Below the pieces are notes generated by a model, which saw only the letters and a program-made list of their open reading frames with translations, made no database searches and was not told the origin of the DNA. Positions 41,027 through 50,038 of a stretch of 64,000 nt of DNA are shown here, piece by piece (the first letter of the stretch is position 1; each line of letters begins with the position of its first letter). Made by a program: the position numbers and the translations under genes. Origin of the DNA: Bacillota bacterium. GTDB taxonomy: Bacteria > Bacillota > Clostridia > Christensenellales > CAG-138. The DNA lies in contig JAEWUO010000028.1 of assembly GCA_023459335.1 (NCBI GenBank), positions 127,906-191,905 on the forward strand. Direction: 5' to 3'.

Positions 41027-42742
41027 CTATCTTCTGACGATGCGATAATAGGTTTTTGCCGTGACGCGATAAACGCCGAAATACAGGAGCGAAAACGCGA
41101 GCAGTGTTCCTGCGATGCACAGAAGCACCAGCCCCCAGTCGTAAAGCATGAACGTTTTGAGCATCTGGGCCATGATCTTGGATGCAAACAGCATGTGCAG
41201 CGCCGTCGCCGCAAGCGGAAGGAAAAACACCCAGAGCACTTGGGAGTTGATCGTGCGCCTCACCTGATGGTCGTCCATGCCGACCTGCTGGAGGATCGTA
41301 AACCGCTCTTTGTCCTCATATCCTTCGGTCACCTGCTTAAAGTAGAGGATGAGCACCGCGACCGCAAGGAACAGCACCGCGAAAAACGCACCGAGGAACA
41401 GCAAGCCGCCGTAAAGCGCGTATCCCTGTACGCGGGTGGTATAAATATCCGATGCGATCAGCTTTGGCGTCTCGGAAAACGACGCGCCGTACTGGTCGCG
41501 AATCGCCTGAATGAACGCGAGCCGATCGTCATCGCTCCCCGCGATATTGAAACGAAAGCTCCTGTCGAAGAAGATCAGGCTCGGCGTTTCCACAAATTCG
41601 CTGTCCGGACGCACAAAGTTGTTGCGTTCGAATTCTTCATCCTCCGGCAGCGTCGTGAGCAGTTTGCTCCGGTCTGAGGAAAGCGTCACGCTGTTCTCCG
41701 CCGCGATCCGGTTGAGCGCCGCGTCATACGCCACGATCTGCTCCGCCGTCGCATTTTCCGGCACATACACCTGCGCGTCGAAGGGATACATCCCGCGCAT
41801 CATCTCCTCCCGCCCCAGATAGAGCGAGAGCGTACCGGATACCGTAACCACGAGCATGGTCGAGAGGATGCAGATCGTCGCCAGCCCCCGCGCGTTTTGC
41901 CGCATCCGGTGGAACATGCCTGAGATGGTCACAAAATGGTCCGCCTGATAATACAGGCTCTTCTTCATGCGCAGCAGCCGAAGCACCACGATGCTCCCGC
42001 AAAGAAAGAGCAAATAGGTTGCGATGATCACCACGATCGCGAGCGGAAAGAATATTCCGAGCGCCAGCCCCGGCACCTCGGTCGTCCATGCGAAATAGTA
42101 CGCCGCGCCTAGCATCAGGAGTCCGAGGATCGCGAGCGGGACGATTCCTTTTTTGTTCTTCTCGCCGCTCTTTTCGCTCGCGAGCAAAGCGATGGGGTTG
42201 GCAGTGTGTACACGAATGACGTTCGCCGTGCAGGTGACGAGAAACAGCAGGAAAAACAACCCCAGCATCAGCGCAAAGGCGACGAGCGGTATGGAGAACG
42301 TGCTGCCGGGCACCGCGTGGATCAGTTTCATCAGCACGAGGAATAACACTCTCCCGAACACGAGCGCGATCACGATGCCGCAGGCGACCCCGCCGCCCAT
42401 GACAAACAGATTTTCCCAGATCAGCACGCGCCCGACATGCCGCTTGTCGAGGCCAAGTATTCCGTAGAGGCCGAATTCCTTCTTCCTGCGCTTGATCAGA
42501 AAGTTGTTGATATAGAGCATGAAGCAAAAGGTAAACAGTGCGAAGACAACCAGCCCGAAGGCAAACAGCGCCTTCGCGACATCCCCCGACGGCGTATTGG
42601 TCAGCCCTTTGGAAAACAGCAGCCCGGCGATGAGCAGAAACACGCCGCTCATAACCGCCGTGGCCACGAGGTATGGCAGGTAAGTCAGGCGGTTCCGGCG
42701 CACATTGCTCAGCGCGAGGCGAAAATAGAAGAATTTACGCAA
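41027..42742 (-). CDS. BceB-type FtsX-family ABC transporter permease
   Basis: A 571-residue polytopic protein. LALSNVRRNRLTYLPYLVATA at the start, RKKEFGLYGILGLDKRHV (an FtsX-type cytoplasmic loop), a large extracytoplasmic domain between about residues 300 and 440, and a C-terminal QQVGMDDHQVRRTI second loop match BceB/YxdM permeases that handle peptide antibiotics such as bacitracin. Start TTG 42742 has GGGGGTGG upstream and overlaps the ATPase gene by 8 nt. Confidence 0.87.
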   Translation of the reverse strand: MRKFFYFRLALSNVRRNRLTYLPYLVATAVMSGVFLLIAGLLFSKGLTNTPSGDVAKALFAFGLVVFALFTFCFMLYINNFLIKRRKKEFGLYGILGLDKRHVGRVLIWENLFVMGGGVACGIVIALVFGRVLFLVLMKLIHAVPGSTFSIPLVAFALMLGLFFLLFLVTCTANVIRVHTANPIALLASEKSGEKNKKGIVPLAILGLLMLGAAYYFAWTTEVPGLALGIFFPLAIVVIIATYLLFLCGSIVVLRLLRMKKSLYYQADHFVTISGMFHRMRQNARGLATICILSTMLVVTVSGTLSLYLGREEMMRGMYPFDAQVYVPENATAEQIVAYDAALNRIAAENSVTLSSDRSKLLTTLPEDEEFERNNFVRPDSEFVETPSLIFFDRSFRFNIAGSDDDRLAFIQAIRDQYGASFSETPKLIASDIYTTRVQGYALYGGLLFLGAFFAVLFLAVAVLILYFKQVTEGYEDKERFTILQQVGMDDHQVRRTINSQVLWVFFLPLAATALHMLFASKIMAQMLKTFMLYDWGLVLLCIAGTLLAFSLLYFGVYRVTAKTYYRIVRR

Positions 42743-43496
42743 TATCGCCACCCCCCAGAATCGAGAGGTTCGCGATGATCCGGTCGAAGAACGCGCGGTT
42801 GCTCTCGTCCCCGCGGTAAAGCTGAGAAAAGAGCGCGCCGTCCGAAATGAACAGTACGCGGGAGGCATAGCTCGCAGCCATGGCGCTGTGCGTCACCATG
42901 AGTATGGTTTTGCCGATCTTGTTCAGATCCGAAAACTGTCCCAGCAAGCTCGCCGAGGCTTTGCTGTCCAGCGCGCCGGTCGGTTCGTCCGCGAGCAGAA
43001 TGCGCGGGTCGGTGATGACCGCGCGCGCGATGGCCGCGCGCTGTTTCTCTCCGCCGGATACTTCGTATGGATACTTGTTGAGCAGCTGCGTGATGCCGAG
43101 CTGGCGCGCAACCGGGAGCAGTCGTTCTTCCATCTCCCGCACAGGCGTCTGCATCAGCACGAGGGGAAGCAGGATGTTATCCTTAAGCGAAAAGGTGTCC
43201 AGCAGGTTAAAATCCTGAAACACGAAGCCGAGGTGTTTTCTGCGAAACTCCGATAGATCGCGGTCTGCAATCGATGAAAAGCTCGTTCCGTCGAGCAGGA
43301 CGTCGCCGGTCGTCGGCTTGTCCAGCGATGCGAGGATGTTCAGCAGCGTCGTTTTCCCGCTGCCGGACGCACCCATGATGGCGACGAACTCGCTCTCGAC
43401 CACTTCGAAATTCATGTTCCGCAGCGCCACGCACTGCCGAGCGCCAAGTTTTGTGTTATAGACTTTTCCCAGCCCTTTTACCTGAAGAAGAGACAT
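42735..43496 (-). CDS. BceA-type ABC transporter ATP-binding protein
   Basis: A 253-residue ATPase: Walker A GASGSGKTTL (about 42-51), FQDFNLLDTFSLKDNI Q-loop region, signature VSGGEKQRAAIARA and Walker B ILLADEPTGALDS. The sequence is of the MacB/BceA/LolD type. It partners with the following permease, and the upstream two-component genes on the same strand make a BceRSAB-like resistance module. GAGGAATTTCC precedes ATG 43496. Confidence 0.9.
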   Translation of the reverse strand: MSLLQVKGLGKVYNTKLGARQCVALRNMNFEVVESEFVAIMGASGSGKTTLLNILASLDKPTTGDVLLDGTSFSSIADRDLSEFRRKHLGFVFQDFNLLDTFSLKDNILLPLVLMQTPVREMEERLLPVARQLGITQLLNKYPYEVSGGEKQRAAIARAVITDPRILLADEPTGALDSKASASLLGQFSDLNKIGKTILMVTHSAMAASYASRVLFISDGALFSQLYRGDESNRAFFDRIIANLSILGGGDIA

Positions 43497-43599
43497 GGAA
43501 ATTCCTCCGTCCGTTTTAGTATGCGGCTATTGTATGAAACGGGCGCGTTTGCCGCCATCGATTTGCCTTACGGAAACGGGCGCGAAACTTACGTTTTTG

Positions 43600-44589
43600 T
43601 CACATTGCCGAGAATTCATCCAGTATTGGAAATCGAAGCGTCATGCGCGTGCCTTTTCCCAGTTCGGAAACGACGCTGATCGAAATACCGAGCGCATCCG
43701 CCGCGCGCCGGACGAGATACAATCCGATCCCGCTTGCGCGCGTGTCCATGCGTCCGTTATAACCCGTATAACCTTTTTCGAAGATGCGCGGAAGGTCTTC
43801 CTTGCGGATACCGATTCCGCTGTCCTCCACGACCAACGCGCCGTTTTCCATATAAATATGAACGCCTCCGGATCGCGTGTATTTCACGCTGTTGGAGAGC
43901 AGCTGCTCCAGGATGAATCCCAGCCACATCCGGTCGCAGGGCACGTCCTTGTTCAGTTCACCGATCTCGACAGAAAGCCTGCTGTAGACGAACAGCAGCG
44001 AGTATTTTTTCACCGCAGCGCGGACGATCTCGTTGAGGTCGCACCGCTCGACGACCAGGTCGGAAGCAATATCGCCGAGCTTGATAAACTTCAGCGCGAG
44101 GTTGGCATATTGATCTACCTTGAACAATTCCTGCTTTAGAAGGCGTGCGTTTTCGTCGTCTTTTTCGCCTAGAATGAGCCGCATCGCGGCGATCGGCGTC
44201 TTAATCTGATGCACCCAGAGCGTATAGTATTCTTTCGTCTCCTCCTGCTGGCCGAGGCTCTCCGTCTTCAGCCGCTCGGCTTCGCGCGCGAGCAGACGGA
44301 TCAGCGCGTCGTAATCCTCTGTCAGCCCGTCCAGCGGCTCCGGCAGCTCGCGCGGAAGCAGTTCCGTGCGTGTGCGGATCGGCGCCATCCGCCTGCGTTT
44401 CTGGCGATACCGCAATCCGTCCGCCAGCAGTATGCAGAAAAAAGCGAAGCTGATCAGGATCGCTTCGTATCGAACGTACACCGCCTCCTGGCGCGCAAGA
44501 TAGCCAAGCGTCAAGACAACCGCTGACGCGGCCAAATACAGGAGAACCACCGCGCGGCGGGATCTCAAATAATCGTATAAGTTACGCAT
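43600..44589 (-). CDS. BceS-like intramembrane-sensing histidine kinase
   Basis: A 329-residue kinase with two closely spaced N-terminal membrane helices (about 13-32 and 38-56) and almost no extracytoplasmic sensor, as in BceS. The phosphoacceptor is in WVHQIKTPIAAMRL (His about residue 126), followed by N-box NSVKYT, G1 EDSGIGI and G2 ASGIGLYLV. Start ATG 44589 overlaps the response regulator gene end; a TTG one codon earlier is an alternative. Such kinases usually sense flux through the cognate BceAB transporter. Confidence 0.88.
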   Translation of the reverse strand: MRNLYDYLRSRRAVVLLYLAASAVVLTLGYLARQEAVYVRYEAILISFAFFCILLADGLRYRQKRRRMAPIRTRTELLPRELPEPLDGLTEDYDALIRLLAREAERLKTESLGQQEETKEYYTLWVHQIKTPIAAMRLILGEKDDENARLLKQELFKVDQYANLALKFIKLGDIASDLVVERCDLNEIVRAAVKKYSLLFVYSRLSVEIGELNKDVPCDRMWLGFILEQLLSNSVKYTRSGGVHIYMENGALVVEDSGIGIRKEDLPRIFEKGYTGYNGRMDTRASGIGLYLVRRAADALGISISVVSELGKGTRMTLRFPILDEFSAM

Positions 44590-45253
44590 CAATCGAGTAC
44601 CCCTGCCCTTTATACGTCTTTACGCATGCGCCAAGCCCCGCATCCGCCAGTGTCTTTCGCAGGCGGTTGACGTTTACGGTCAGCGTATTGTCGTCGATAA
44701 ATTCATCGCTGTCCCAGAGCTTAAGCATGATTTCCTCCCGGCTGACGATCGCGCCGCGCCTTTCCAGCAGTACGGATAAAATCCGGCTCTCGTTTTTGGT
44801 CAGCTCCCGCTTTGTCCCGCCGACGATCAGGCAGGAAGCGGACGAATCGAATTCCGCGCCGCAGAACGGCAGACGCGCAGGCGTTTCATAATCGTAGGCG
44901 CGCCGCAGCACCGCCCTGATTTTTGCAATTAACAGTTCGGGATCGATGGGCTTGACGATATAATCGTCCCCTCCCATATTCACCGCCATCACGACATCCG
45001 TCGTATCCGCGCGCGAGGAGAGAAACACAACCGGCGCCTTGGAAACCCGCCGGATGCGCTCGCACCAGTAGTATCCGTTATAATACGGCAGCGAGATATC
45101 CATGATCGCAAGCTGCGCGCCGGAGGAGATGAATTCCTCGTCGATCCGGTCGAACGCGCGCGCAACGACGGCGTCGAACCCCCAGCTGGCAAGATGCTTC
45201 GCCACCTCGTTTGCGATGATTTCGTCGTCCTCTACAATGAAGATACGGATCAT
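44582..45253 (-). CDS. BceR-like OmpR/PhoB family response regulator
   Basis: A 223-residue regulator. The receiver domain has IVEDDE, the phosphorylated Asp in AIMDISLPYYNGY (about residue 52), FLSSRAD and the VKPID lysine; the C-terminal winged helix shows TKNESRILSVLLE and VNVNRLRKTL. ATG 45253 has AGGAG upstream; earlier in-frame starts lack an RBS. First gene of the module, with a TTGCCA-N17-TATTAT promoter. Confidence 0.92.
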   Translation of the reverse strand: MIRIFIVEDDEIIANEVAKHLASWGFDAVVARAFDRIDEEFISSGAQLAIMDISLPYYNGYYWCERIRRVSKAPVVFLSSRADTTDVVMAVNMGGDDYIVKPIDPELLIAKIRAVLRRAYDYETPARLPFCGAEFDSSASCLIVGGTKRELTKNESRILSVLLERRGAIVSREEIMLKLWDSDEFIDDNTLTVNVNRLRKTLADAGLGACVKTYKGQGYSIDA

Positions 45254-45293
45254 ATTCTTTGCTCCTGTATCAAAATTCCCGTGTATTAGCGTT

Positions 45294-45322
45294 ATAATAC
45301 ACCGTGTCGCGCATTCTGGCAA
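45294..45322 (-). promoter_or_regulatory. Promoter of the Bce-like operon
   Basis: Minus strand TTGCCA (45317-45322), 17 nt, TATTAT (45294-45299). Confidence 0.6.
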
Positions 45323-45516
45323 GCGGCCCAAATCTCTCCGCCGTTGCGCCGTCATTCACGCCTGTCCTGCCGCGCGTCGGCCGGAATGCATAACGCGAAC
45401 GACGCGAATCGTTTTTTATGCAGTCAAACATTATTTATTCTACATTATTTTAAAAGTATCCCCGCATATGTGACTTTTCGATTGAATATATATACTATAT
45501 ATTTTTCCTTGTTCGG

Positions 45517-45546
45517 TTGACAGGAAAGGCGAAAAACGACTAGGAT
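45517..45546 (+). promoter_or_regulatory. Promoter of the buk-ptb-iorAB operon
   Basis: A consensus TTGACA (45517-45522), 18 nt, TAGGAT (45541-45546), about 55 nt upstream of the first start codon. Confidence 0.6.
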
Positions 45547-45605
45547 AACATCAGTGTTATTCTATCGTTTCTTATTAACTACGCCGAGAAAACGGAGGCA
45601 GCGCA

Positions 45606-46670
45606 ATGCGCATTTTACTCATCAACCCCGGCGCAACTTCGACCAAAATAGCCGTTTACGAAGACGAAACGGAAGTATACGCGGAATCGATTTCCCACGC
45701 GCCGGAGGAACTGGCGGGGCTCCAGCACGTTGTCGACCAGCTCCCGCTTCGGGAAAGCCTGATACGCGCCGCACTCACACGCGCGGGTTATGCAATCGGT
45801 TCTTTCGACGCGGTCTGCAGCCGGGGCGGCATCATCCGCCATATCCCGTCCGGCACATATCGAATCGACGACGCGGTGATCCGCGATATCTATGATCCGC
45901 CGTTTGGCGAACACGCGTCCTCACTCGGCCCTGTGATTGCAAAATCGTTCGCGGACGAAGCGGACATCCCCGCGTTTCTGGTCGATCCGGTATCCGTAGA
46001 CGAGATGCAGCCCGTCGCCCGCGTATCCGGCCTGAAGGGAATGGAACGGGAAAGCTTTTTTCACGCGCTCAACCAGAAAGCGGTCGCGCGGAAAGCCGCC
46101 GCGGATCTGGGCAAACCATATGAATCCCTGAACCTGATCGTCGCGCATATGGGCGGCGGCGTCTCCATCGCCGCGCACGAGAAAGGCCGCGTGGTGGACG
46201 TATATAACGTACGCGACGAGGGCAGCTTTTCCCTCGACCGCGCCGGCTCTCTTCCGGTCAACGCGGTGGTCAACCTCTGCTATTCCGGCGTAAGCCGTCA
46301 GGAACTCAAGCGCAGGCTCTCGTTTGAAAGCGGCGTGTTTTCCTATCTCGGCACGCGAGATTTTCGCGAGGTCGAGCGCAGGCATCTCGCCGGGGACAAA
46401 GAAGCGTCCCTGATCTTCCACGCAATGGCGTATCAGCACGCAAAAGACATCGGTTCCATGGCGGCTGTTCTCCGGTTCAGCGTGGACGCGATTCTGCTCA
46501 CCGGCGGCATCGCGTATTCGGACCGTTTCTGCGCGGAACTGACGGGGTACGTGGAAAAAATCGCACCCATCCTGCGCTATCCGGGCGAGGAAGAGATGCG
46601 CGCGCTCGCGCTCGGCGCGCTGCGTATCCTGCGCGGCGAAGAGGCAAGGTCTTACGAAGCATCGATCTGA
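45606..46670 (+). CDS. buk: Butyrate kinase family acyl-phosphate kinase
   Basis: A 354-residue ASKHA-fold enzyme making ATP from an acyl phosphate. The N-terminal LLINPGATSTKIAVY, CSRGGIIRHIPSGTY, VAHMGGGVSIAAH and LLTGGIAYS motifs are those of butyrate kinases. GGAGG precedes the ATG. The operon continues with a phosphotransacylase and indolepyruvate ferredoxin oxidoreductase, so the true substrate may be an aryl- or branched-acyl phosphate rather than butyryl phosphate (inference). Confidence 0.92.
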   Translation: MRILLINPGATSTKIAVYEDETEVYAESISHAPEELAGLQHVVDQLPLRESLIRAALTRAGYAIGSFDAVCSRGGIIRHIPSGTYRIDDAVIRDIYDPPFGEHASSLGPVIAKSFADEADIPAFLVDPVSVDEMQPVARVSGLKGMERESFFHALNQKAVARKAAADLGKPYESLNLIVAHMGGGVSIAAHEKGRVVDVYNVRDEGSFSLDRAGSLPVNAVVNLCYSGVSRQELKRRLSFESGVFSYLGTRDFREVERRHLAGDKEASLIFHAMAYQHAKDIGSMAAVLRFSVDAILLTGGIAYSDRFCAELTGYVEKIAPILRYPGEEEMRALALGALRILRGEEARSYEASI

Positions 46671-46714
46671 CACCCAGACAGTTTAAGATTATACCAAAGG
46701 AGCATCCCGCGAAT

Positions 46715-47620
46715 ATGAAGCATACCCTGAACGAATTTCTGGAACAGGCGAAAAACCTGAATTGCCGCGTCGCGGTCGCCAGCGCGCACGATGAAGAGGT
46801 GATCGAGGCGATCCTTTCCGCGCGGGAACGGGGCATCTGCACCGCGCTGCTCTTCGGCAAAGCGGCCGAAATCCGCGCCCTGCTTGCCGCCCGTCACGCG
46901 GACGAAACGGGATTGACCATCGTGGAACCGGAGGACGGAAGCGACGAAGCCTGCGCGCGCGCGGCGGTGCAGGCCGTGGAATCCGGCGCGGCGGACTATC
47001 TCATGAAAGGTATCCTGAATACGACGGTATTCCTTCGCGCGGTCGTACACTCCGGCCTGCTGACGGGCGGAATGCTTTCCCACGTGATGATATTTGAATT
47101 CCCGGCCTATCATAAACTGCTGTATCTGAGCGACGGGGCGATGAACCCCGCGCCAGATTTTGAACGGAAGCGCGTCATTCTTGAAAACGCCGCCCGGCTC
47201 CTTCAATTGATCGGATACCGTGCCATCAACGCGGCATGCATCAGCGGCAGCGAGGTGGTCAGCGAGAAAATTCCCTCGACGACGGACGCGAAGGCGCTGA
47301 GCGAGCTCGACTGGTCGAAGTACAACATGAATGTGTTCGGCCCCGCCGCGCTCGACCTTGCCATCAGCAAGGAATCCTGCGCGCACAAGAAATATACCGC
47401 CCCCGGCGCGGGCGACGCGGATCTGTTGATCATGCCGAACTATGAAACGGGCAACGCTCTCGGAAAATCCCTCACCTACTTTGCGCAAGCGCGCACGGCG
47501 GGTATCGTCATGGGCGCGCGCTGCCCGATCGTTCTCGTCTCGCGCGCGGACCCCGCGGACGCAAAGCTCACTTCCCTCGCGCTCGGCGCCATCGCGGTGC
47601 ACGGAGGAAAAAACGCATGA
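46715..47620 (+). CDS. ptb: Phosphate butyryltransferase-type phosphotransacylase
   Basis: A 301-residue enzyme exchanging CoA for phosphate on an acyl-CoA. RVAVASAHDEEVIEAI at the start, DYLMKGILNT, YLSDGAMNPAPD and the C-terminal ADLLIMPNYETGNALGKSL block are typical of the phosphate acetyl/butyryltransferase family, Ptb branch. It overlaps iorA by 4 nt. It would link the acyl-CoA from IorAB to Buk. Confidence 0.92.
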   Translation: MKHTLNEFLEQAKNLNCRVAVASAHDEEVIEAILSARERGICTALLFGKAAEIRALLAARHADETGLTIVEPEDGSDEACARAAVQAVESGAADYLMKGILNTTVFLRAVVHSGLLTGGMLSHVMIFEFPAYHKLLYLSDGAMNPAPDFERKRVILENAARLLQLIGYRAINAACISGSEVVSEKIPSTTDAKALSELDWSKYNMNVFGPAALDLAISKESCAHKKYTAPGAGDADLLIMPNYETGNALGKSLTYFAQARTAGIVMGARCPIVLVSRADPADAKLTSLALGAIAVHGGKNA

Positions 47621-49395
47621 GCGATTCTTCACGACAGCTCCTGACCGGCAACGAAGCCATCGCGCGCGGCGCGTATGAAGCGGGCGTAACCGTCTGCTCC
47701 GCCTACCCCGGCACGCCGAGCACGGAGATCTTTGAAAATCTCGAGCAGTATAAGGATGTGCTGTACGCGGAATGGGCGCCGAACGAAAAGGTCGCCACAG
47801 AGGTCGCGTACGGCGCCTGCATCGCAAACGCGCGCTCGCTGACCGCGATGAAGCACGTCGGCCTCAACGTGGCGGCGGATCTCGTCTTTACCGCGGCGTA
47901 TAACGGCGTCGGCGCGGGATTCGTCATCGTTACGGCGGACGATCCTTCCATGCACTCCTCGCAAAACGAGCAGGACAACCGCCGGTACGCGCAATTTGCC
48001 AAGATCCCGCTGATCGAACCCAGCGATTCGCAGGAGTGCAAAGATTTCATGAAAGAGGCCTATGCGGTATCGGAGCGCTTCGACGCGCCGGTGCTGTTTC
48101 GCGTGACCACGCGCATCAGCCACAGTAAAAGCCTCGTCTCCCTCGGCGAGCGGGAAGAACAGGCGGCCGCGCGGTATGTGCGCAACATCCCCAAGTTCGT
48201 CTGCACGCCAGCGTTTGCGCATCAGCACCGCCCGCAGCTGGAGGAAAAGCTCAAAGCGCTGGAAGCATACGCCAATACGAGCCCGCTTAACCGCATGGAG
48301 CTGAACGGCGGGAAGATCGGCGTCGTAACCGCCTCCATCTCTTACCAGTACGCCAAGGAAGTCTTTCCGGAGGACACGTCGTTCCTCAAGCTCGGCTTTA
48401 CCTGGCCGCTGCCGATGGATCTGGTGCGCGACTTCGCATCCCGCGTGGAAACGCTCTATGTCGTCGAGGAGCTGGAACCCTTCATGGAAGAGCAGCTCAA
48501 GGCCGCGGGAATCGCGTGCTATGGCAAGAGCCATATTCCGGATATGTTCGAACTCAACCCCGAAATCGTGCGCCGCAGCGTCCTCGGGCAGGAACCCGAA
48601 ACGGCGGAACTGGATGTGAAGATGGTCTCGCGTCCTCCGGCCCTCTGCCCCGGCTGCCCGCACCGAGGATTCTTCTACGTGCTCAGCAAGCACAAGGATT
48701 TCGTGATCACAGGCGATATCGGCTGCTATACGCTCGGCCATGCCGCGCCGCTCGCCGCGATGGACACCTGCGCCTGCATGGGCGGCGGGTTCTCGCTCGG
48801 CATGGGGATGGCCAAAGCGTTTTCGATGCAGGGCGTAACGGACAGGAAGATCTTCGGCGTGGTCGGAGATTCCACATTTTTCCACAGCGGGCTGACGGGC
48901 GCCGTTGAAATCCTTTATAATAAAGGAAATATGATCCCGTGCGTCCTCGACAACTCGATCACCGGCATGACGGGGCATCAGGATAATCCCGGCACCGGAT
49001 TTACGCTGAACGGCGAAATCGCCACGAAAATTTCAATCGAGGAAGTCCTGAAAAGCTTCGGCTACGGTAATGTCATCGTGGTCGATCCGCAGGATATCAA
49101 GGCGATGGAGCAGGCGGTCGCAGACGCTCTCGCGAGCGAAGTCCCGGCGGCGATCATCGCGCGAAGACCGTGCCTTTTGATCAAGCGCATGAAGCACGAC
49201 ATCGGCAAGTGCGTGGTGGACCGCGACAAGTGCCGCGGATGCAAACTCTGCCTCAAGGTCGCCTGCCCCGCCATCCACATGCGCGACGGCAAAGCCGAAA
49301 CCGACATGACGCTCTGCGTCGGCTGCAAGGTCTGCGCGCAGGCATGCCCGTTCGGAGCGATTTCCCGCGTCGGCGAAGCGCAGAAGGGAGAATGA
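47617..49395 (+). CDS. iorA: Indolepyruvate:ferredoxin oxidoreductase, alpha subunit
   Basis: A 592-residue thiamine-diphosphate enzyme that oxidatively decarboxylates aryl- or branched 2-oxoacids to acyl-CoA, reducing ferredoxin. Visible are the N-terminal pyrimidine domain (CSAYPGTPSTEI), CPGCPHRGFF, the TPP motif GDSTFFHSGLTG...NSITGMTGHQDNPGTG and two C-terminal 4Fe-4S sites (CRGCKLCLKVACPAI and CVGCKVCAQACP). Length is typical. It overlaps ptb by 4 nt and is followed 2 nt later by iorB. Confidence 0.95.
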   Translation: MSDSSRQLLTGNEAIARGAYEAGVTVCSAYPGTPSTEIFENLEQYKDVLYAEWAPNEKVATEVAYGACIANARSLTAMKHVGLNVAADLVFTAAYNGVGAGFVIVTADDPSMHSSQNEQDNRRYAQFAKIPLIEPSDSQECKDFMKEAYAVSERFDAPVLFRVTTRISHSKSLVSLGEREEQAAARYVRNIPKFVCTPAFAHQHRPQLEEKLKALEAYANTSPLNRMELNGGKIGVVTASISYQYAKEVFPEDTSFLKLGFTWPLPMDLVRDFASRVETLYVVEELEPFMEEQLKAAGIACYGKSHIPDMFELNPEIVRRSVLGQEPETAELDVKMVSRPPALCPGCPHRGFFYVLSKHKDFVITGDIGCYTLGHAAPLAAMDTCACMGGGFSLGMGMAKAFSMQGVTDRKIFGVVGDSTFFHSGLTGAVEILYNKGNMIPCVLDNSITGMTGHQDNPGTGFTLNGEIATKISIEEVLKSFGYGNVIVVDPQDIKAMEQAVADALASEVPAAIIARRPCLLIKRMKHDIGKCVVDRDKCRGCKLCLKVACPAIHMRDGKAETDMTLCVGCKVCAQACPFGAISRVGEAQKGE

Positions 49396-49397
49396 GC

Positions 49398-49982
49398 ATG
49401 GCGCAGAAAAACGGTAAAAGCATCCTCATCTGCGGCGTCGGCGGCCAGGGCACAATCCTGATGAGCAAAACCCTCACGGCGGGTCTTATTCAGGCGGGTT
49501 ACGACGTGAAGATGAGCGAAGTGCACGGCATGGCGCAGCGCGGCGGATCCGTCTCCACTCAGGTGCGCTACGGGGAAAAGGTCTATTCGCCCATCATTGG
49601 GCGAGGCGAAGCGGACGTACTCGTCGCGTTTGAAAAACTGGAAGCGGTACGTTATTCCGATCTGTTAAAGCCCGGCGGCACCGCGCTGGTCAACGACTAC
49701 GAAGTCATGCCTCTGCCGGTTTGCAGCGGAGCCGCGGAATATCCGCAGAATATTTATGAAGAGATGAGCCGGGCGTTCGACCTGCGCGTCATTCCGGCGA
49801 GCACGATCGCAAAATCGCTCGGCAACATCCGCTGCACCAATATCGTACTGCTGGGCGCGTTGGTCAAAGCGTTTCATCTGGAGGCGATCGACTGGAACGC
49901 CGCGCTGACAGAATCCGTTCCCCCGAAAGTGCTCGCGCTCAATCTCTCCGCGTTTGAGGCGGGATACCGATTCGAAAGCTGA
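49398..49982 (+). CDS. iorB: Indolepyruvate:ferredoxin oxidoreductase, beta subunit
   Basis: A 194-residue gamma-domain-like subunit: ILICGVGGQGTILMSKTL at the start, SEVHGMAQRGGSVSTQVR (CoA-binding region) and a C-terminal helical part. Together with IorA it forms the active enzyme. ATG 49398 has GGGAG 7 nt upstream; an ATG 6 nt earlier overlaps the iorA stop but is too close to the RBS. Confidence 0.94.
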   Translation: MAQKNGKSILICGVGGQGTILMSKTLTAGLIQAGYDVKMSEVHGMAQRGGSVSTQVRYGEKVYSPIIGRGEADVLVAFEKLEAVRYSDLLKPGGTALVNDYEVMPLPVCSGAAEYPQNIYEEMSRAFDLRVIPASTIAKSLGNIRCTNIVLLGALVKAFHLEAIDWNAALTESVPPKVLALNLSAFEAGYRFES

Positions 49983-50038
49983 AAGCCGTTTCTGATTTTC
50001 CGCCCCGTTTACGGGGACTTCCCGGGAGGCTCACATTT

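Larger units (their letters stand above)
45254..45605. other. Divergent intergenic region, 352 nt
   Basis: This contains the promoters of the Bce-like operon (minus) and the buk operon (plus). The centre (about 45410-45510) is strikingly AT-rich, with ATATATATACTATATAT. I see no gene in it. The AT-rich tract could be an UP-element or bending region for buk. Confidence 0.5.

Noticed and set aside
47629..48978. A 449-codon minus-strand frame opposite iorA
   Set aside because: It is a long antisense shadow; all conserved thiamine-diphosphate and CoA-related motifs read on the plus strand, and the shadow lacks an RBS and any family resemblance.
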